Positions 15,973-24,181 of a DNA stretch of 24,236 bases are shown piece after piece. The stretch covers positions 1-24,236 of the forward strand of contig CBIHON010000059.1 in assembly GCA_966211965.1 (NCBI GenBank), written 5' to 3'. Under the pieces are notes generated by a model. That model was not told where the DNA came from. It did no database searches and saw nothing but the letters and a program-made list of their open reading frames with translations. Position 1 is the first letter of the stretch. Each line of letters begins with the position of its first letter. Made by a program: the position numbers and the translations under genes. The DNA is from CBIHON01 sp966211965. GTDB lineage: Bacteria; Pseudomonadota; Gammaproteobacteria; Burkholderiales; Burkholderiaceae_D.

Positions 15973-16854
15973 ATGGATAAACTCGATTATCGCGGACTTG
16001 CCGCGTTGGACGCGGTGGCAACACACGGCAGTTTCGACAAGGCGGCGGTGGCGCTTTTCATCAGTCAATCGGCTGTGTCGCAGCGCATTCGGACGTTGGA
16101 GGAAATGGCCGGGCGTTTGCTCATCGTACGCAGCCAGCCGCCGCAGCCGACCGCCTTGGGTCAACGCATGATTGCGCACTACCGCCAGGTCAAATTGATG
16201 GAGGCCGCACTCGATGGCGAACTGGGGCAAGGCGGCATGCCGGAAATACCGGTGGCCGTGAATGCCGATAGCCTCGCGACTTGGTTTCCTGAAGCACTGT
16301 CCGGCTTGCTGGCGGCACATGCGTGTCAAGTGCGAATCCAGGTCGACGATCAAGATCACACCCTGCGCCTGCTGCGCGAGGGCAGCGTGTTCGCCTGCGT
16401 TACCAGTTCGACCGAACCGGTGGCCGGCACTACGGCGACGCGTTTGGGGGTGATGCGCTATGTCTGCGCGGCGACGCCGACGTTTGCTTCGCAGTGGTTT
16501 GGGGGTGGCTTGACGGCGGAGGCGGTGCAGCATGCACCGGCGGTCGTGTTCGATCGGAAGGATGCGCTGCATGAGCGTTTTCTGGCTCAGCAGATAGGAT
16601 GGAACGGACCGTTTCCGCACCATGCGCTACCGTCTTCGGAAAGTTTCGTGCGAATGATCCAGGGCGGATGGGCTTACGGGATGGCCCCTGTTCTACAGGT
16701 TCGGGAGGCGCTTGCGGCTGGGGAATTGGTCGAGCTGAAGCCAGGCACCGGGCTTGATGTACTGCTGGTCTGGCATAGGTGGAATATTCAAACTGCCTTG
16801 ACCAGGGCATTGTCGGAACAGGTGATCCAGACTGCGGGAAAACGGTTGATTTAA
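15973..16854 (+). CDS. argP: LysR-type regulator ArgP (LysG/IciA)
   Basis: The 293-aa protein has an N-terminal helix-turn-helix, DYRGLAALDAVATHGSFDKA then FISQSAVSQRIRTLEE (about 5-48), closely resembling the ArgP/LysG signature. An effector-binding domain occupies about 90-290. ArgP activates the arginine/lysine exporter gene when basic amino acids are in excess. Here it is divergent from the exporter with an AT-rich dyad between them. The start at 15973 is supported by alignment of the N-terminus with ArgP (MKRPDYRTLQALDAV in E. coli), though the ribosome binding site is poor. Confidence 0.93.
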   Translation: MDKLDYRGLAALDAVATHGSFDKAAVALFISQSAVSQRIRTLEEMAGRLLIVRSQPPQPTALGQRMIAHYRQVKLMEAALDGELGQGGMPEIPVAVNADSLATWFPEALSGLLAAHACQVRIQVDDQDHTLRLLREGSVFACVTSSTEPVAGTTATRLGVMRYVCAATPTFASQWFGGGLTAEAVQHAPAVVFDRKDALHERFLAQQIGWNGPFPHHALPSSESFVRMIQGGWAYGMAPVLQVREALAAGELVELKPGTGLDVLLVWHRWNIQTALTRALSEQVIQTAGKRLI

Positions 16855-16999
16855 GAAAAGATGGCCGGACTCCTTCTGGTACGAGACTTCACGGCAGAGA
16901 GTAACCTGCAAGGAGAGACGCCCCTTGCCTGCGCTGACCGGACACGACTCGCTGAAAGAGGGCTTGCGGCAGCTTCTTCAAGCAGTACCAGTCCCCATG

Positions 17000-17023
17000 A
17001 TATAGTTTAAGCTTAAAGTATAT
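17000..17023. promoter_or_regulatory. 24-bp near-perfect palindrome, candidate MarR operator of the aryl-CoA operon
   Basis: The centre, TTTAAGCTTAAA (17006-17017), is a perfect palindrome. After one mismatched pair it extends by ATATA on the left and TATAT on the right, so 22 of 24 positions are symmetrical. It overlaps TATAGT (17001-17006), a 5-of-6 match to a -10 box, with a weak TTCAAG at 18-base spacing. A dimeric repressor here would block transcription of the operon starting at 17087. The MarR regulator encoded inside the operon is the obvious candidate ligand. Confidence 0.6.
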
Positions 17024-17086
17024 TTGGCAGTGAGATGATGTCTGTATATCGACGTCGCCAGCCCTATTCAATCGACCGCAGAAGAG

Positions 17087-18709
17087 ATGCATGCAAGCGC
17101 CTACACGGACACTTTCGCCCGCGACAATTTACCGCCGCGCGAGCAGTGGCCGGAACTCCTGTTTGACCTGCCTGAGCTGCAATACCCGAACCGCCTGAAC
17201 TGCGTGGCCGAGCTGCTGGACAAGGTAGCCGCTGGCGGATGCGCCGACAAAACTGCCATTTGCAATTACCAGGAAAACTGGAGCTACGCGCAATTGCTGG
17301 ATAAGGTCAACCGTATCGCGCATGTACTGCGGGGTGACATGAAACTGGTGCCCGGCAATCGGGTATTGCTGCGCGGCGCCAACACGCCGATGATGGCGGC
17401 TTGTCTGTTGGCCGTGATGAAGGCCGGTTGCATCGCGGTGCCGACCATGCCGCTGTTGCGCGCCAAGGAATTGAGCGTGATTATCGGCAAGGCGCAAGTG
17501 AATGCCGTACTCTGTTCAGCCGATCTCAAAGCGGAAATGGAGGCGGCGCGTAGTCAAACGGACGGGCCGCAAACCACGGTGTATTTCAACGATGCGGCAC
17601 CGGATGCGTTGGAACAATTGATGGCGGCCAAGTCATCTGCCTTCGATGCGGTCGATACGTCGGCGGAAGATATTTGCCTCATCAGCTTTACTTCGGGCAC
17701 CACCGGCATGCCGAAGGGCACGCTGCATTTTCATCGCGACATACTGGCGATCTGCGACTGCTTTCCGCGCTCCACTTTGCAATCGCACGCACGGGATATT
17801 TTCATTGGTACGCCGCCGCTGGCTTTCACCTTTGGATTGGGCGGCATGCTGCTGTTCCCGCTGCGCGTAGGTGCCGCCACCGTGTTGCTGGAGAAGCTCA
17901 CGCCCGAATCGCTGTTGCAGGCGCTGCAGGATTTCCGCGCGACCATCTGTTTCACCGCGCCGACTTTTTATCGCCAGATGGCGCCGCTGGTTGCGCAATA
18001 CGATTTATCCAGCCTTGAGAAAACCGTATCGGCAGGCGAAGCCTTGTCGGTTGCGTCGCGTGCCGCCTGGCTGGAGGCCAGTGGCCTGGACATGATCGAC
18101 GGCATCGGCACGACCGAAATGCTGCATATTTTTATTTCCGCAGCCGGCGGCGATATTCGCCCCGGTGCGACCGGCAAGCCGATTCCCGGCTATCGCGCTT
18201 GCGTGCTGGATAGGGACGGCATTCCGGTCCCGCCCGGCGTGATTGGACAGCTCGCGGTCAAGGGGCCGACCGGCTGCCGCTATTTGGCTGATGAACGCCA
18301 GGGACATTACGTGCACCAGGGGTGGAACCTGACCGGCGATGCCTACGAAATGGATGTAGACGGTTATTTCTGGTATCGCTCTCGCATCGATGACATGATC
18401 ATTTCCGCCGGCTACAACATCGCCGGCCCGGAGGTCGAAGACGCGCTGTTGAAACATCCTGCGGTTGCCGATTGCGGCGTGGTCGGCGTTCCCGACGATG
18501 AGCGCGGGCAGATCGCCAAGGCTTTTGTCGTGCTGAAAGCCGGGCAGATGCCGACGGTGCAATTGCAAAAGGATTTGCAGGACTTCGTCAAGCAAACGAT
18601 CGCCCCCTACAAATATCCGCGTGCGATTGAATTTCGCAGTACGTTGCCGCGTACCGAGACCGGCAAATTGCAGCGCTATAAATTGCGCAGCCAAGAGGAA
18701 GCGTCATGA
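17087..18709 (+). CDS. abmG: Aryl-CoA ligase, probably 2-aminobenzoate--CoA ligase
   Basis: The 540-aa protein is a member of the ANL adenylate-forming superfamily. It has the P-loop-like motif FTSGTTGMPKGT (201-212), the A5-type GIGTTEML (339-346), the A7 region NLTGDAYEMDVDGYFWYRSR (414-433), A8 DDMIISAGYNIAGPEVE (435-451), and the catalytic Lys527 in PRTETGKLQR. It should activate an aromatic acid with ATP and CoA. Specificity for anthranilate is inferred from the next gene, which encodes the characteristic monooxygenase/reductase of that pathway, and from resemblance to benzoate/2-aminobenzoate CoA ligases. Salicylate is the main alternative. The start codon has only a weak GAAGAG before it. 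The stop overlaps the next start by four bases (ATGA), so the two are translationally coupled. Confidence 0.85.
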   Translation: MHASAYTDTFARDNLPPREQWPELLFDLPELQYPNRLNCVAELLDKVAAGGCADKTAICNYQENWSYAQLLDKVNRIAHVLRGDMKLVPGNRVLLRGANTPMMAACLLAVMKAGCIAVPTMPLLRAKELSVIIGKAQVNAVLCSADLKAEMEAARSQTDGPQTTVYFNDAAPDALEQLMAAKSSAFDAVDTSAEDICLISFTSGTTGMPKGTLHFHRDILAICDCFPRSTLQSHARDIFIGTPPLAFTFGLGGMLLFPLRVGAATVLLEKLTPESLLQALQDFRATICFTAPTFYRQMAPLVAQYDLSSLEKTVSAGEALSVASRAAWLEASGLDMIDGIGTTEMLHIFISAAGGDIRPGATGKPIPGYRACVLDRDGIPVPPGVIGQLAVKGPTGCRYLADERQGHYVHQGWNLTGDAYEMDVDGYFWYRSRIDDMIISAGYNIAGPEVEDALLKHPAVADCGVVGVPDDERGQIAKAFVVLKAGQMPTVQLQKDLQDFVKQTIAPYKYPRAIEFRSTLPRTETGKLQRYKLRSQEEAS

Positions 18710-21084
18710 AAATCGTTTGTATCGGCGGCGGGCCGGCCGGTTTGTATTTCAGTCTGCTGATGAAGAAGCAAAATCCGGCGCACGAGATCACCGTGATCGA
18801 GCGCAATCGCCGCAACGATACCTTCGGCTGGGGTGTGGTGTTTTCCGATCAGACCATGGACAACCTTGCCAACGCCGACGAGCCGACCGCGCAAAGCATT
18901 CTGCAAGCCTTTAATCATTGGGACAGTATCGACATTCATTTCAAGGGACGTACCGTAAGGTCCGGCGGCCATGGCTTTTGCGGCATTGGACGCCAGCGTT
19001 TGCTGAATATCCTGCAGCAGCGCTGCGAAGAACTCGGCGTCAAACTGGTCTTCGGGACCGAGGTCGGCGACGACCAGGTACTTGCGAAAGAATCCGATGC
19101 CGACCTGGTGATCGCATGCGACGGTTTGAACAGCCGCGTGCGCCTGCGTTATGCAAGCAGTTATCTGCCTGACGTCGACACGCGCCGGTGCCGCTTCGTC
19201 TGGCTCGGCACCAGGAAATTGTTTCCGGCGTTTACCTTCGCCTTCGAACAAACCAGGCACGGCTGGTTCCAGGCCCATGCTTATCAATACGATGGCGACA
19301 CCGCGACCTTCATCGTCGAGACTCCGGAACAAGTTTGGTTGAAATCGGGTCTGGACAAGATGAGTCAACAGCAAGCCATTGCGTTTTGCGAAAAACTGTT
19401 CGCCAAGCATCTGGACGGCCATGCACTCTTGAACAACGCTTCGCATCTGTATGGCGCTGCGAACTGGATCAAGTTTCCTCGCATCGTCTGCAGCAACTGG
19501 GTGCATTGGAACAAGATCGGCGCCAAGCGCGTGCCGGTAGTGTTGATGGGCGATGCCGCGCATACCGCGCATTTTTCTGTCGGCTCCGGCACCAAGTTGG
19601 CGTTGGAAGACGCGATCGAACTGGCACGCTGTCTCCAAAGGTTTGATGAGCAGGAACTGGAGCAGACGATGGCGGCTTATCAGCAAGCACGTGCAGTTGA
19701 AGTCATCAAGATCCAGAGCGCGGCGCGCAATTCGATGGAATGGTTTGAAAACGTCGAACGCTACAGCGCGATGGACGCCGAGCAGTTTGCCTATTCGATG
19801 CTGACCCGCAGCCAGCGCCTGTCGCATGAGAACCTGCGTCTGCGCGATGCCGTCTATGTCGAACGACATGAGCGCTGGATCGCGGCGCGCGCCTGCGAGC
19901 AGGCCGGTATGCCGCAGCCGGAATCCGGCCGCAGTACGCCGCCGATGTTTACGCCCTTCAAGTTGCGCGGCATCGTGCTCAAGAACCGCATCGTGGTCTC
20001 GCCGATGGCGCAGTATTCGGCGGTGGAAGGCGCGCCCGGCGATTATCATCTGGTGCATCTGGGCAGTCGCGCAATGGGCGGAGCCGGAATGGTGTTTGCC
20101 GAAATGACCTGCGTCTCGGCCGATGCGCGCATCACTCCTGCATGTCCAGGGTTGTACACACCGGAGCAGACCCAGGCATGGAAGCGCATCGTCGATTTCG
20201 TGCATGGCAATACGGACGCAAAGATCGCAATTCAGCTTGGCCATGCAGGGCCGAAAGGCTCGACCCGGGCCCCATGGGACGGTATCGACCTTCCGCTGGA
20301 GAGCGGCAATTGGCCGTTGATCGCGGCTTCGGCGCAGCAGTATCTGGACGGTGTGTCGCAGACCGCGCGTGCCGCGACGCGCGAAGATCTGGCGCGCGTT
20401 CAGGCCGACTTCGTGCGTGCCGCACAAGAGGCTGCCAAGGCCGGCTTCGACTGGCTGGAATTGCATTGCGCGCACGGCTACCTGTTGTCGACGTTCATTT
20501 CGCCACTGACCAACCGGCGCGGCGACGAATACGGCGGCACGCTGGAAAACCGCTGCCGTTATCCGCTGGAAGTATTCAAGGCCATACGCGCAGTGTGGCC
20601 GCAAGACAAACCGATCAGCGTGCGGATTTCCGCCCACGACTGGGTCGAGGGCGGCATCACGCCGGATGACGCGGTGGCCATCGCCAGGCTGTTCAAGCAG
20701 GCCGGCGCCGACATGATCGACTGTTCTTCCGGCCAGGTCAGCAAGCAGGAAAAGCCGGTGTACGGCCGCATGTTCCAGCTTCCGTTCGCGGACCGTATTC
20801 GCAATGAGGCCGACATCCCGACCATTGCGGTAGGAGCCATTTTCGAAGCCGATCATATCAACGGCATCATTGCCGCCGGCCGCGCCGATTTATGCGCGGT
20901 GGCGCGGCCGCATCTGGCCAATCCGGCTTGGACCTTGTGCGAAGCCGCGAAGATCGGTTATTTGGATATCGAATGGCCGAAGCAGTATCAGGCAGGCAAA
21001 TTGCAGCTGGAGCGCAACCTCGAGCGCGAGCGGCAGGCAGCGGCAGCCGACGGCGGCTGGCCCCGAGGTATCGCGAGGAATTGA
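18706..21084 (+). CDS. abmA: 2-aminobenzoyl-CoA monooxygenase/reductase (FAD monooxygenase fused to OYE-type reductase)
   Basis: The 792-aa protein is a natural fusion. Residues 1 to about 395 are a class A flavin monooxygenase: GGGPAG (7-12) for FAD, ACDGLNSRVR (137-146), the DG motif, and VLMGDAAHTAHFSVGSGT (279-296). Residues about 413-770 are an old-yellow-enzyme type FMN reductase with VVSPMAQYSA, ELHCAHGYLLSTFISPLTNR and GDEYGGTLENR. This layout matches the Azoarcus evansii enzyme that hydroxylates 2-aminobenzoyl-CoA at C5 and then reduces the ring, giving 2-amino-5-oxocyclohex-1-enecarbonyl-CoA. Databases often label it bifunctional salicylyl-CoA 5-hydroxylase/oxidoreductase, so salicylyl-CoA is the alternative substrate. 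The start is fixed by the ATGA overlap with the ligase gene, and the MarR gene begins two bases after its stop. Confidence 0.88.
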   Translation: MKIVCIGGGPAGLYFSLLMKKQNPAHEITVIERNRRNDTFGWGVVFSDQTMDNLANADEPTAQSILQAFNHWDSIDIHFKGRTVRSGGHGFCGIGRQRLLNILQQRCEELGVKLVFGTEVGDDQVLAKESDADLVIACDGLNSRVRLRYASSYLPDVDTRRCRFVWLGTRKLFPAFTFAFEQTRHGWFQAHAYQYDGDTATFIVETPEQVWLKSGLDKMSQQQAIAFCEKLFAKHLDGHALLNNASHLYGAANWIKFPRIVCSNWVHWNKIGAKRVPVVLMGDAAHTAHFSVGSGTKLALEDAIELARCLQRFDEQELEQTMAAYQQARAVEVIKIQSAARNSMEWFENVERYSAMDAEQFAYSMLTRSQRLSHENLRLRDAVYVERHERWIAARACEQAGMPQPESGRSTPPMFTPFKLRGIVLKNRIVVSPMAQYSAVEGAPGDYHLVHLGSRAMGGAGMVFAEMTCVSADARITPACPGLYTPEQTQAWKRIVDFVHGNTDAKIAIQLGHAGPKGSTRAPWDGIDLPLESGNWPLIAASAQQYLDGVSQTARAATREDLARVQADFVRAAQEAAKAGFDWLELHCAHGYLLSTFISPLTNRRGDEYGGTLENRCRYPLEVFKAIRAVWPQDKPISVRISAHDWVEGGITPDDAVAIARLFKQAGADMIDCSSGQVSKQEKPVYGRMFQLPFADRIRNEADIPTIAVGAIFEADHINGIIAAGRADLCAVARPHLANPAWTLCEAAKIGYLDIEWPKQYQAGKLQLERNLERERQAAAADGGWPRGIARN

Positions 21085-21086
21085 CG

Positions 21087-21647
21087 ATGCCGCGCAAGCT
21101 GCCTGACAAAACGGAGAAAGACAAAGGGGAGAAAAAAAGCGGCCTTGCCGGCTGCGAATCCGCTCAGATATTCGACATGGAATCCCGGCTGACGCAAGAC
21201 CATCATCAGTCTTTGAAACTGTGGCTGCGCATGCTGTCCGCCACCACCCTGATCGAAGGCGAAATCCGCAGCCGCCTGCGCAACGAGTTTGGCATCACCC
21301 TGCCGCGTTTCGATTTGATGGCCCAACTGGAACGCCATCCGGATGGTTTGCGCATGGGGGAATTGTCGAAGCGGATGATGGTCACCGGCGGCAATATTAC
21401 CGCCATCACCGATCTGCTCGAACAGGAAAAAATGGTGGTGCGTGTGCCGGACCCCAGCGACCGGCGCGCCCATAGCGTAAAGCTGACGGCCGCCGGGCGG
21501 GGCGCGTTCGAGCGGATGGCGGCAGCGCACGAGCGATGGATCGCGGAATTGCTGGGCGGCTTGTCCGCGCAAGAAAAGACCAAACTGATTCAGTTGCTGT
21601 CACAGGTAAAACATCATTTAAATGATCCATCTGAAGAACAGGAATAG
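21087..21647 (+). CDS. MarR-family transcriptional regulator
   Basis: The 186-aa protein has a charged N-terminal extension (about 1-30), then a MarR winged helix-turn-helix: ITLPRFDLMAQLERHPDGLRMGEL (recognition region), SKRMMVTGGNITAITDLLEQ, and the wing VVRVPDPSDRRAHSVKLTAAGR. MarR proteins are dimeric and usually repress, releasing DNA on binding an aromatic acid or aryl-CoA. The start at 21087, with GAGGAA seven bases upstream and two bases after the preceding stop, is preferred over the long upstream open frame that overlaps the monooxygenase gene. Position inside the operon implies autoregulation through the palindrome at 17000-17023; the effector is probably the aryl-CoA ester, by analogy with other CoA-pathway MarR proteins. 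Confidence 0.92.
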   Translation: MPRKLPDKTEKDKGEKKSGLAGCESAQIFDMESRLTQDHHQSLKLWLRMLSATTLIEGEIRSRLRNEFGITLPRFDLMAQLERHPDGLRMGELSKRMMVTGGNITAITDLLEQEKMVVRVPDPSDRRAHSVKLTAAGRGAFERMAAAHERWIAELLGGLSAQEKTKLIQLLSQVKHHLNDPSEEQE

Positions 21648-21687
21648 CCGCTTCACAAATGGATAAAGTCGAGCTAAGGAAATCATC

Positions 21688-22542
21688 ATGCGTTATTTAC
21701 CAGGCCAACCCCAGCAGCTTCCGGGCAACCGCACCAGCTTCAAAGATTATCAAGCCCGGCATTTTTTATTCGACGTCAAGGACCGGGTCGCGACGCTGAT
21801 CCTGGATCGTCCCGAGCGCAAGAATCCTCTGACCTTTGATTCCTATGCCGAACTGCGTGAATTGTTTCGGGCGCTGGCCTATGCCGAGGATGTGGATGCG
21901 GTCGTGATCGCCGGCGCCGGCCAGAATTTTTGTTCCGGCGGCGACGTGCACGACATCATCGGTCCGCTGACCCGGCTCGATATGCCGGGCCTGCTCGCTT
22001 TCACCCGCATGACCGGCGAGGTGGTCAAGGCGATGCGCTCCTGCCGGCAGCCGATCGTGGCCGCGATCGACGGCATTTGCGCCGGCGCCGGCGCGATGCT
22101 GGCGCTGGCCGCCGATATTCGCTTCGGCACTTCCCGCAGCAAGACTGCTTTCCTGTTCGCCCGTGTCGGTTTGGCGGGTTGCGACATGGGTGCCTGCGCC
22201 TTGTTGCCGCGCGTGGTCGGCCAGGGCCGCGCCGCCGAACTGCTGTACACCGGGCGCAGCATGAGCGGTGACGAGGCGGAGCGCTGGGGTTTCTTCAACC
22301 AGTTATGCATTCCGGACGCCATCCTGGAGGAGGCCCGGATTTTTGCCGCCGAACTGGCGCGCGGCCCGACCTTTGCGCACGGCATGACCAAGAAAATGCT
22401 GCAGCAGGAATGGAATATGGGCATCGACGAAGCAATCGAAGCGGAAGCGCAGGCGCAGGCGATCTGCATGGCGACCAATGATTTCCATCGCGCCTATCAC
22501 GCCTTCGTCGCAAAGCAAAATCCGCTGTTCGAAGGAGATTGA
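21688..22542 (+). CDS. Crotonase-fold protein (enoyl-CoA hydratase/isomerase family), atypical active site
   Basis: The 284-aa protein has the crotonase oxyanion-hole motifs FCSGGDVHDI (81-90) and GICAGAGAMLALAADIRFG (129-147). By hand alignment to rat mitochondrial enoyl-CoA hydratase, the two catalytic glutamates (E144, E164) correspond to Met137 and Arg159. An aspartate, Asp166 in GLAGCDMGACALLPR, sits near where dienoyl-CoA isomerase has its Asp204. It is therefore unlikely to be a standard hydratase. The ring product of the preceding enzyme needs beta-oxidation-like steps, and this protein could catalyse an isomerisation, hydration by another mechanism, or C-C cleavage. The ATG at 21688 has AAGGAAA upstream. 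The stop is one base before the next start. Confidence 0.88.
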   Translation: MRYLPGQPQQLPGNRTSFKDYQARHFLFDVKDRVATLILDRPERKNPLTFDSYAELRELFRALAYAEDVDAVVIAGAGQNFCSGGDVHDIIGPLTRLDMPGLLAFTRMTGEVVKAMRSCRQPIVAAIDGICAGAGAMLALAADIRFGTSRSKTAFLFARVGLAGCDMGACALLPRVVGQGRAAELLYTGRSMSGDEAERWGFFNQLCIPDAILEEARIFAAELARGPTFAHGMTKKMLQQEWNMGIDEAIEAEAQAQAICMATNDFHRAYHAFVAKQNPLFEGD

Positions 22543-22543
22543 G

Positions 22544-23713
22544 ATGGCGGATAAACATTATTTGAGCTGGCCCTTTCTGGAGCCGCGCCATCGCGTGCTT
22601 GAGCATGCGCTCGATGGATGGGCTGGCGAACATATCGTGCAACGGCAGGAACCGGATGTCGATACCGTCTGCCGCCGTCTGGTGCGGCAGCTAGGCGAGG
22701 CAGGCTGGCTGAAATACGCGATCGGCGGCGTCGCTCACGGCGGCGACAGCGACCTGATCGATACCCGTGCCATTTGCCTGATACGCGAGACGCTTGCGCG
22801 CCATGCCGGTTTGGCCGACTTCGCTTTCGCGATGCAGGGATTGGGCTCGGGTGCGATCACCTTGTTCGGCAGCGAGTCCAATAAGAAACAATACCTGGCG
22901 CCGATCGGCCGCGGCGAGGCGATTGCAGCATTCGCCTTGTCCGAGCCGGAGGCGGGGTCGGACGTCGCGGCGCTGCAATGCGCGGCGCGGCAGGACGGCG
23001 ATCACTATGTCCTGGATGGCGAAAAAACCTGGATCTCGAACGGCGGCATCGCCGACCTGTACGTGGTGTTTGCGCGTACCGGCGAAGCGCCCGGCGCGCG
23101 CGGGATTTCGGCTTTCATCGTCGATGCCGGCACGCCGGGATTCGAGATTGCCGAGCGCATCCAAGTGATTGCGCCGCATCCGCTGGCACGGCTGAAATTC
23201 ACAGGTTGCCGCGTGCCGCTCGGCAATCGCTTGGGGGCGGCGGGGCAGGGCTTCAAGGTGGCGATGGCGACATTGGATATCTTCCGCACCTCGGTTGCGG
23301 CGGCGGCACTGGGCTTTGCGCGGCGCGCGCTGGACGAAGCCTTGCGGCATGCCAGGGCACGCAAGATGTTCGGCCAGACTTTGGCCGATTTCCAATTGAC
23401 CCAAGCCAAGTTGGCGCAGATGGCGACCGGCATCGACGCGGCGGCCTTGCTGACCTATCGCGCTGCCTGGGAGCGCGACCAGGGACGGCGTGTCACCAAG
23501 GAAGCCGCGATGGCGAAGCTGACCGCGACGGAAACGGCGCAGCAGGTGATCGATGCCGCAGTGCAGATGTTCGGCGGCCTGGGGGTGGTCAGCGAGCAGC
23601 CGGTGGAACGTTTGTATCGCGAGATTCGTTCTTTGCGGATTTATGAGGGGGCGACCGAGGTGCAGCAGTTGATCATTGCACGCGAGTTATTGCGCGATGC
23701 AGCCGATGCTTGA
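22544..23713 (+). CDS. Acyl-CoA dehydrogenase family protein
   Basis: The 389-aa protein has the standard acyl-CoA dehydrogenase layout: an N-terminal helical domain, a middle beta domain with FALSEPEAGSDVAAL (130-144) and KTWISNGG (161-168), and a C-terminal helical domain with QMFGGLGVV (341-349). The catalytic base is Glu368 in RIYEGATEVQ, the short-chain/butyryl enzyme position. It should oxidise an alicyclic or ring-opened CoA thioester with FAD and ETF. The true start is the ATG at 22544, with GAAGGAG seven bases upstream; the open frame from 22478 overlaps the crotonase gene. It is tightly packed with its neighbours in the aryl-CoA operon. Confidence 0.95.
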   Translation: MADKHYLSWPFLEPRHRVLEHALDGWAGEHIVQRQEPDVDTVCRRLVRQLGEAGWLKYAIGGVAHGGDSDLIDTRAICLIRETLARHAGLADFAFAMQGLGSGAITLFGSESNKKQYLAPIGRGEAIAAFALSEPEAGSDVAALQCAARQDGDHYVLDGEKTWISNGGIADLYVVFARTGEAPGARGISAFIVDAGTPGFEIAERIQVIAPHPLARLKFTGCRVPLGNRLGAAGQGFKVAMATLDIFRTSVAAAALGFARRALDEALRHARARKMFGQTLADFQLTQAKLAQMATGIDAAALLTYRAAWERDQGRRVTKEAAMAKLTATETAQQVIDAAVQMFGGLGVVSEQPVERLYREIRSLRIYEGATEVQQLIIARELLRDAADA

Positions 23714-23738
23714 AACGAAATAGACAAGGCAGACACAT

Positions 23739-24131
23739 ATGGAATTCTTGAATCCGACCGGCTGGCCACGTCCCAAGGGCTATAGCAACGGCGTCGCTGC
23801 ACGCGGCCGCACGGTGTGCGTCAGCGGCATGATCGGCTGGGATGCGCAGGGCAAATTCCCCGCCCACGACTTCGCCGGCCAAGTGCGGCAGGCTTTGCGC
23901 AATATCGTCGCCGTGCTGGCCGAAGCGCAAGCCGGTCCGCAGCATATCGTGCGCATGACCTGGTATGTGTTGGACAAAAAGGAATATGTCGCGGCTTATC
24001 CGGAGATCGGTGCCGCTTACCGCGAAATCATCGGACGCCATTATCCGGCCATGACGGCGGTGCAGGTGGCCGGCTTGATTGAAGACGAGGCGCGGGTGGA
24101 GATCGAGGTCACGGCAATGGTGCCGGAATAA
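23739..24131 (+). CDS. RidA (YjgF/YER057c/UK114) family protein, Arg105 absent
   Basis: The 130-aa protein shows the RidA fold pattern: NPTGWPRPKGYSNGV at the start, VSGMIGWDAQGKF (28-40), the central QVRQALRNIVAVLAEAQ (48-64), and VEIEVTAMVPE at the end. Classical RidA enzymes hydrolyse enamine/imine intermediates and use Arg105 to hold the substrate carboxylate. Here the matching position is Met105 (YPAMTAVQV where E. coli has FPARSCVEV), while the C-terminal acidic residue of VEIEV is kept. Some Rid subfamilies naturally lack this Arg. As last gene of an anthranilate-type operon it may release ammonium from an enamine-CoA intermediate; 2-aminomuconate deaminase is a RidA relative with a comparable job. 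AAGGCAG precedes the ATG. Confidence 0.9.
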   Translation: MEFLNPTGWPRPKGYSNGVAARGRTVCVSGMIGWDAQGKFPAHDFAGQVRQALRNIVAVLAEAQAGPQHIVRMTWYVLDKKEYVAAYPEIGAAYREIIGRHYPAMTAVQVAGLIEDEARVEIEVTAMVPE

Positions 24132-24181
24132 TCCGGCCCTTGAGCGTAGCACCTGCCGGCGGCTGCACGTCACTCTGCCGT

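Noticed and set aside
16855..17086. 67-aa minus-strand open frame (16889-17092) before the aryl-CoA operon
   Set aside because: It covers the candidate promoter and operator and has no recognisable protein features.
18676..20856. 726-aa open frame on the minus strand opposite the monooxygenase/reductase gene
   Set aside because: It mirrors the high-GC codon pattern of the plus-strand gene, has no domain motif, and the plus-strand protein is clearly real along its whole length.
20892..21086. Upstream extension of the MarR open frame
   Set aside because: It overlaps the end of the monooxygenase/reductase gene in another frame; the ATG at 21087 has a good ribosome binding site right after the preceding stop.
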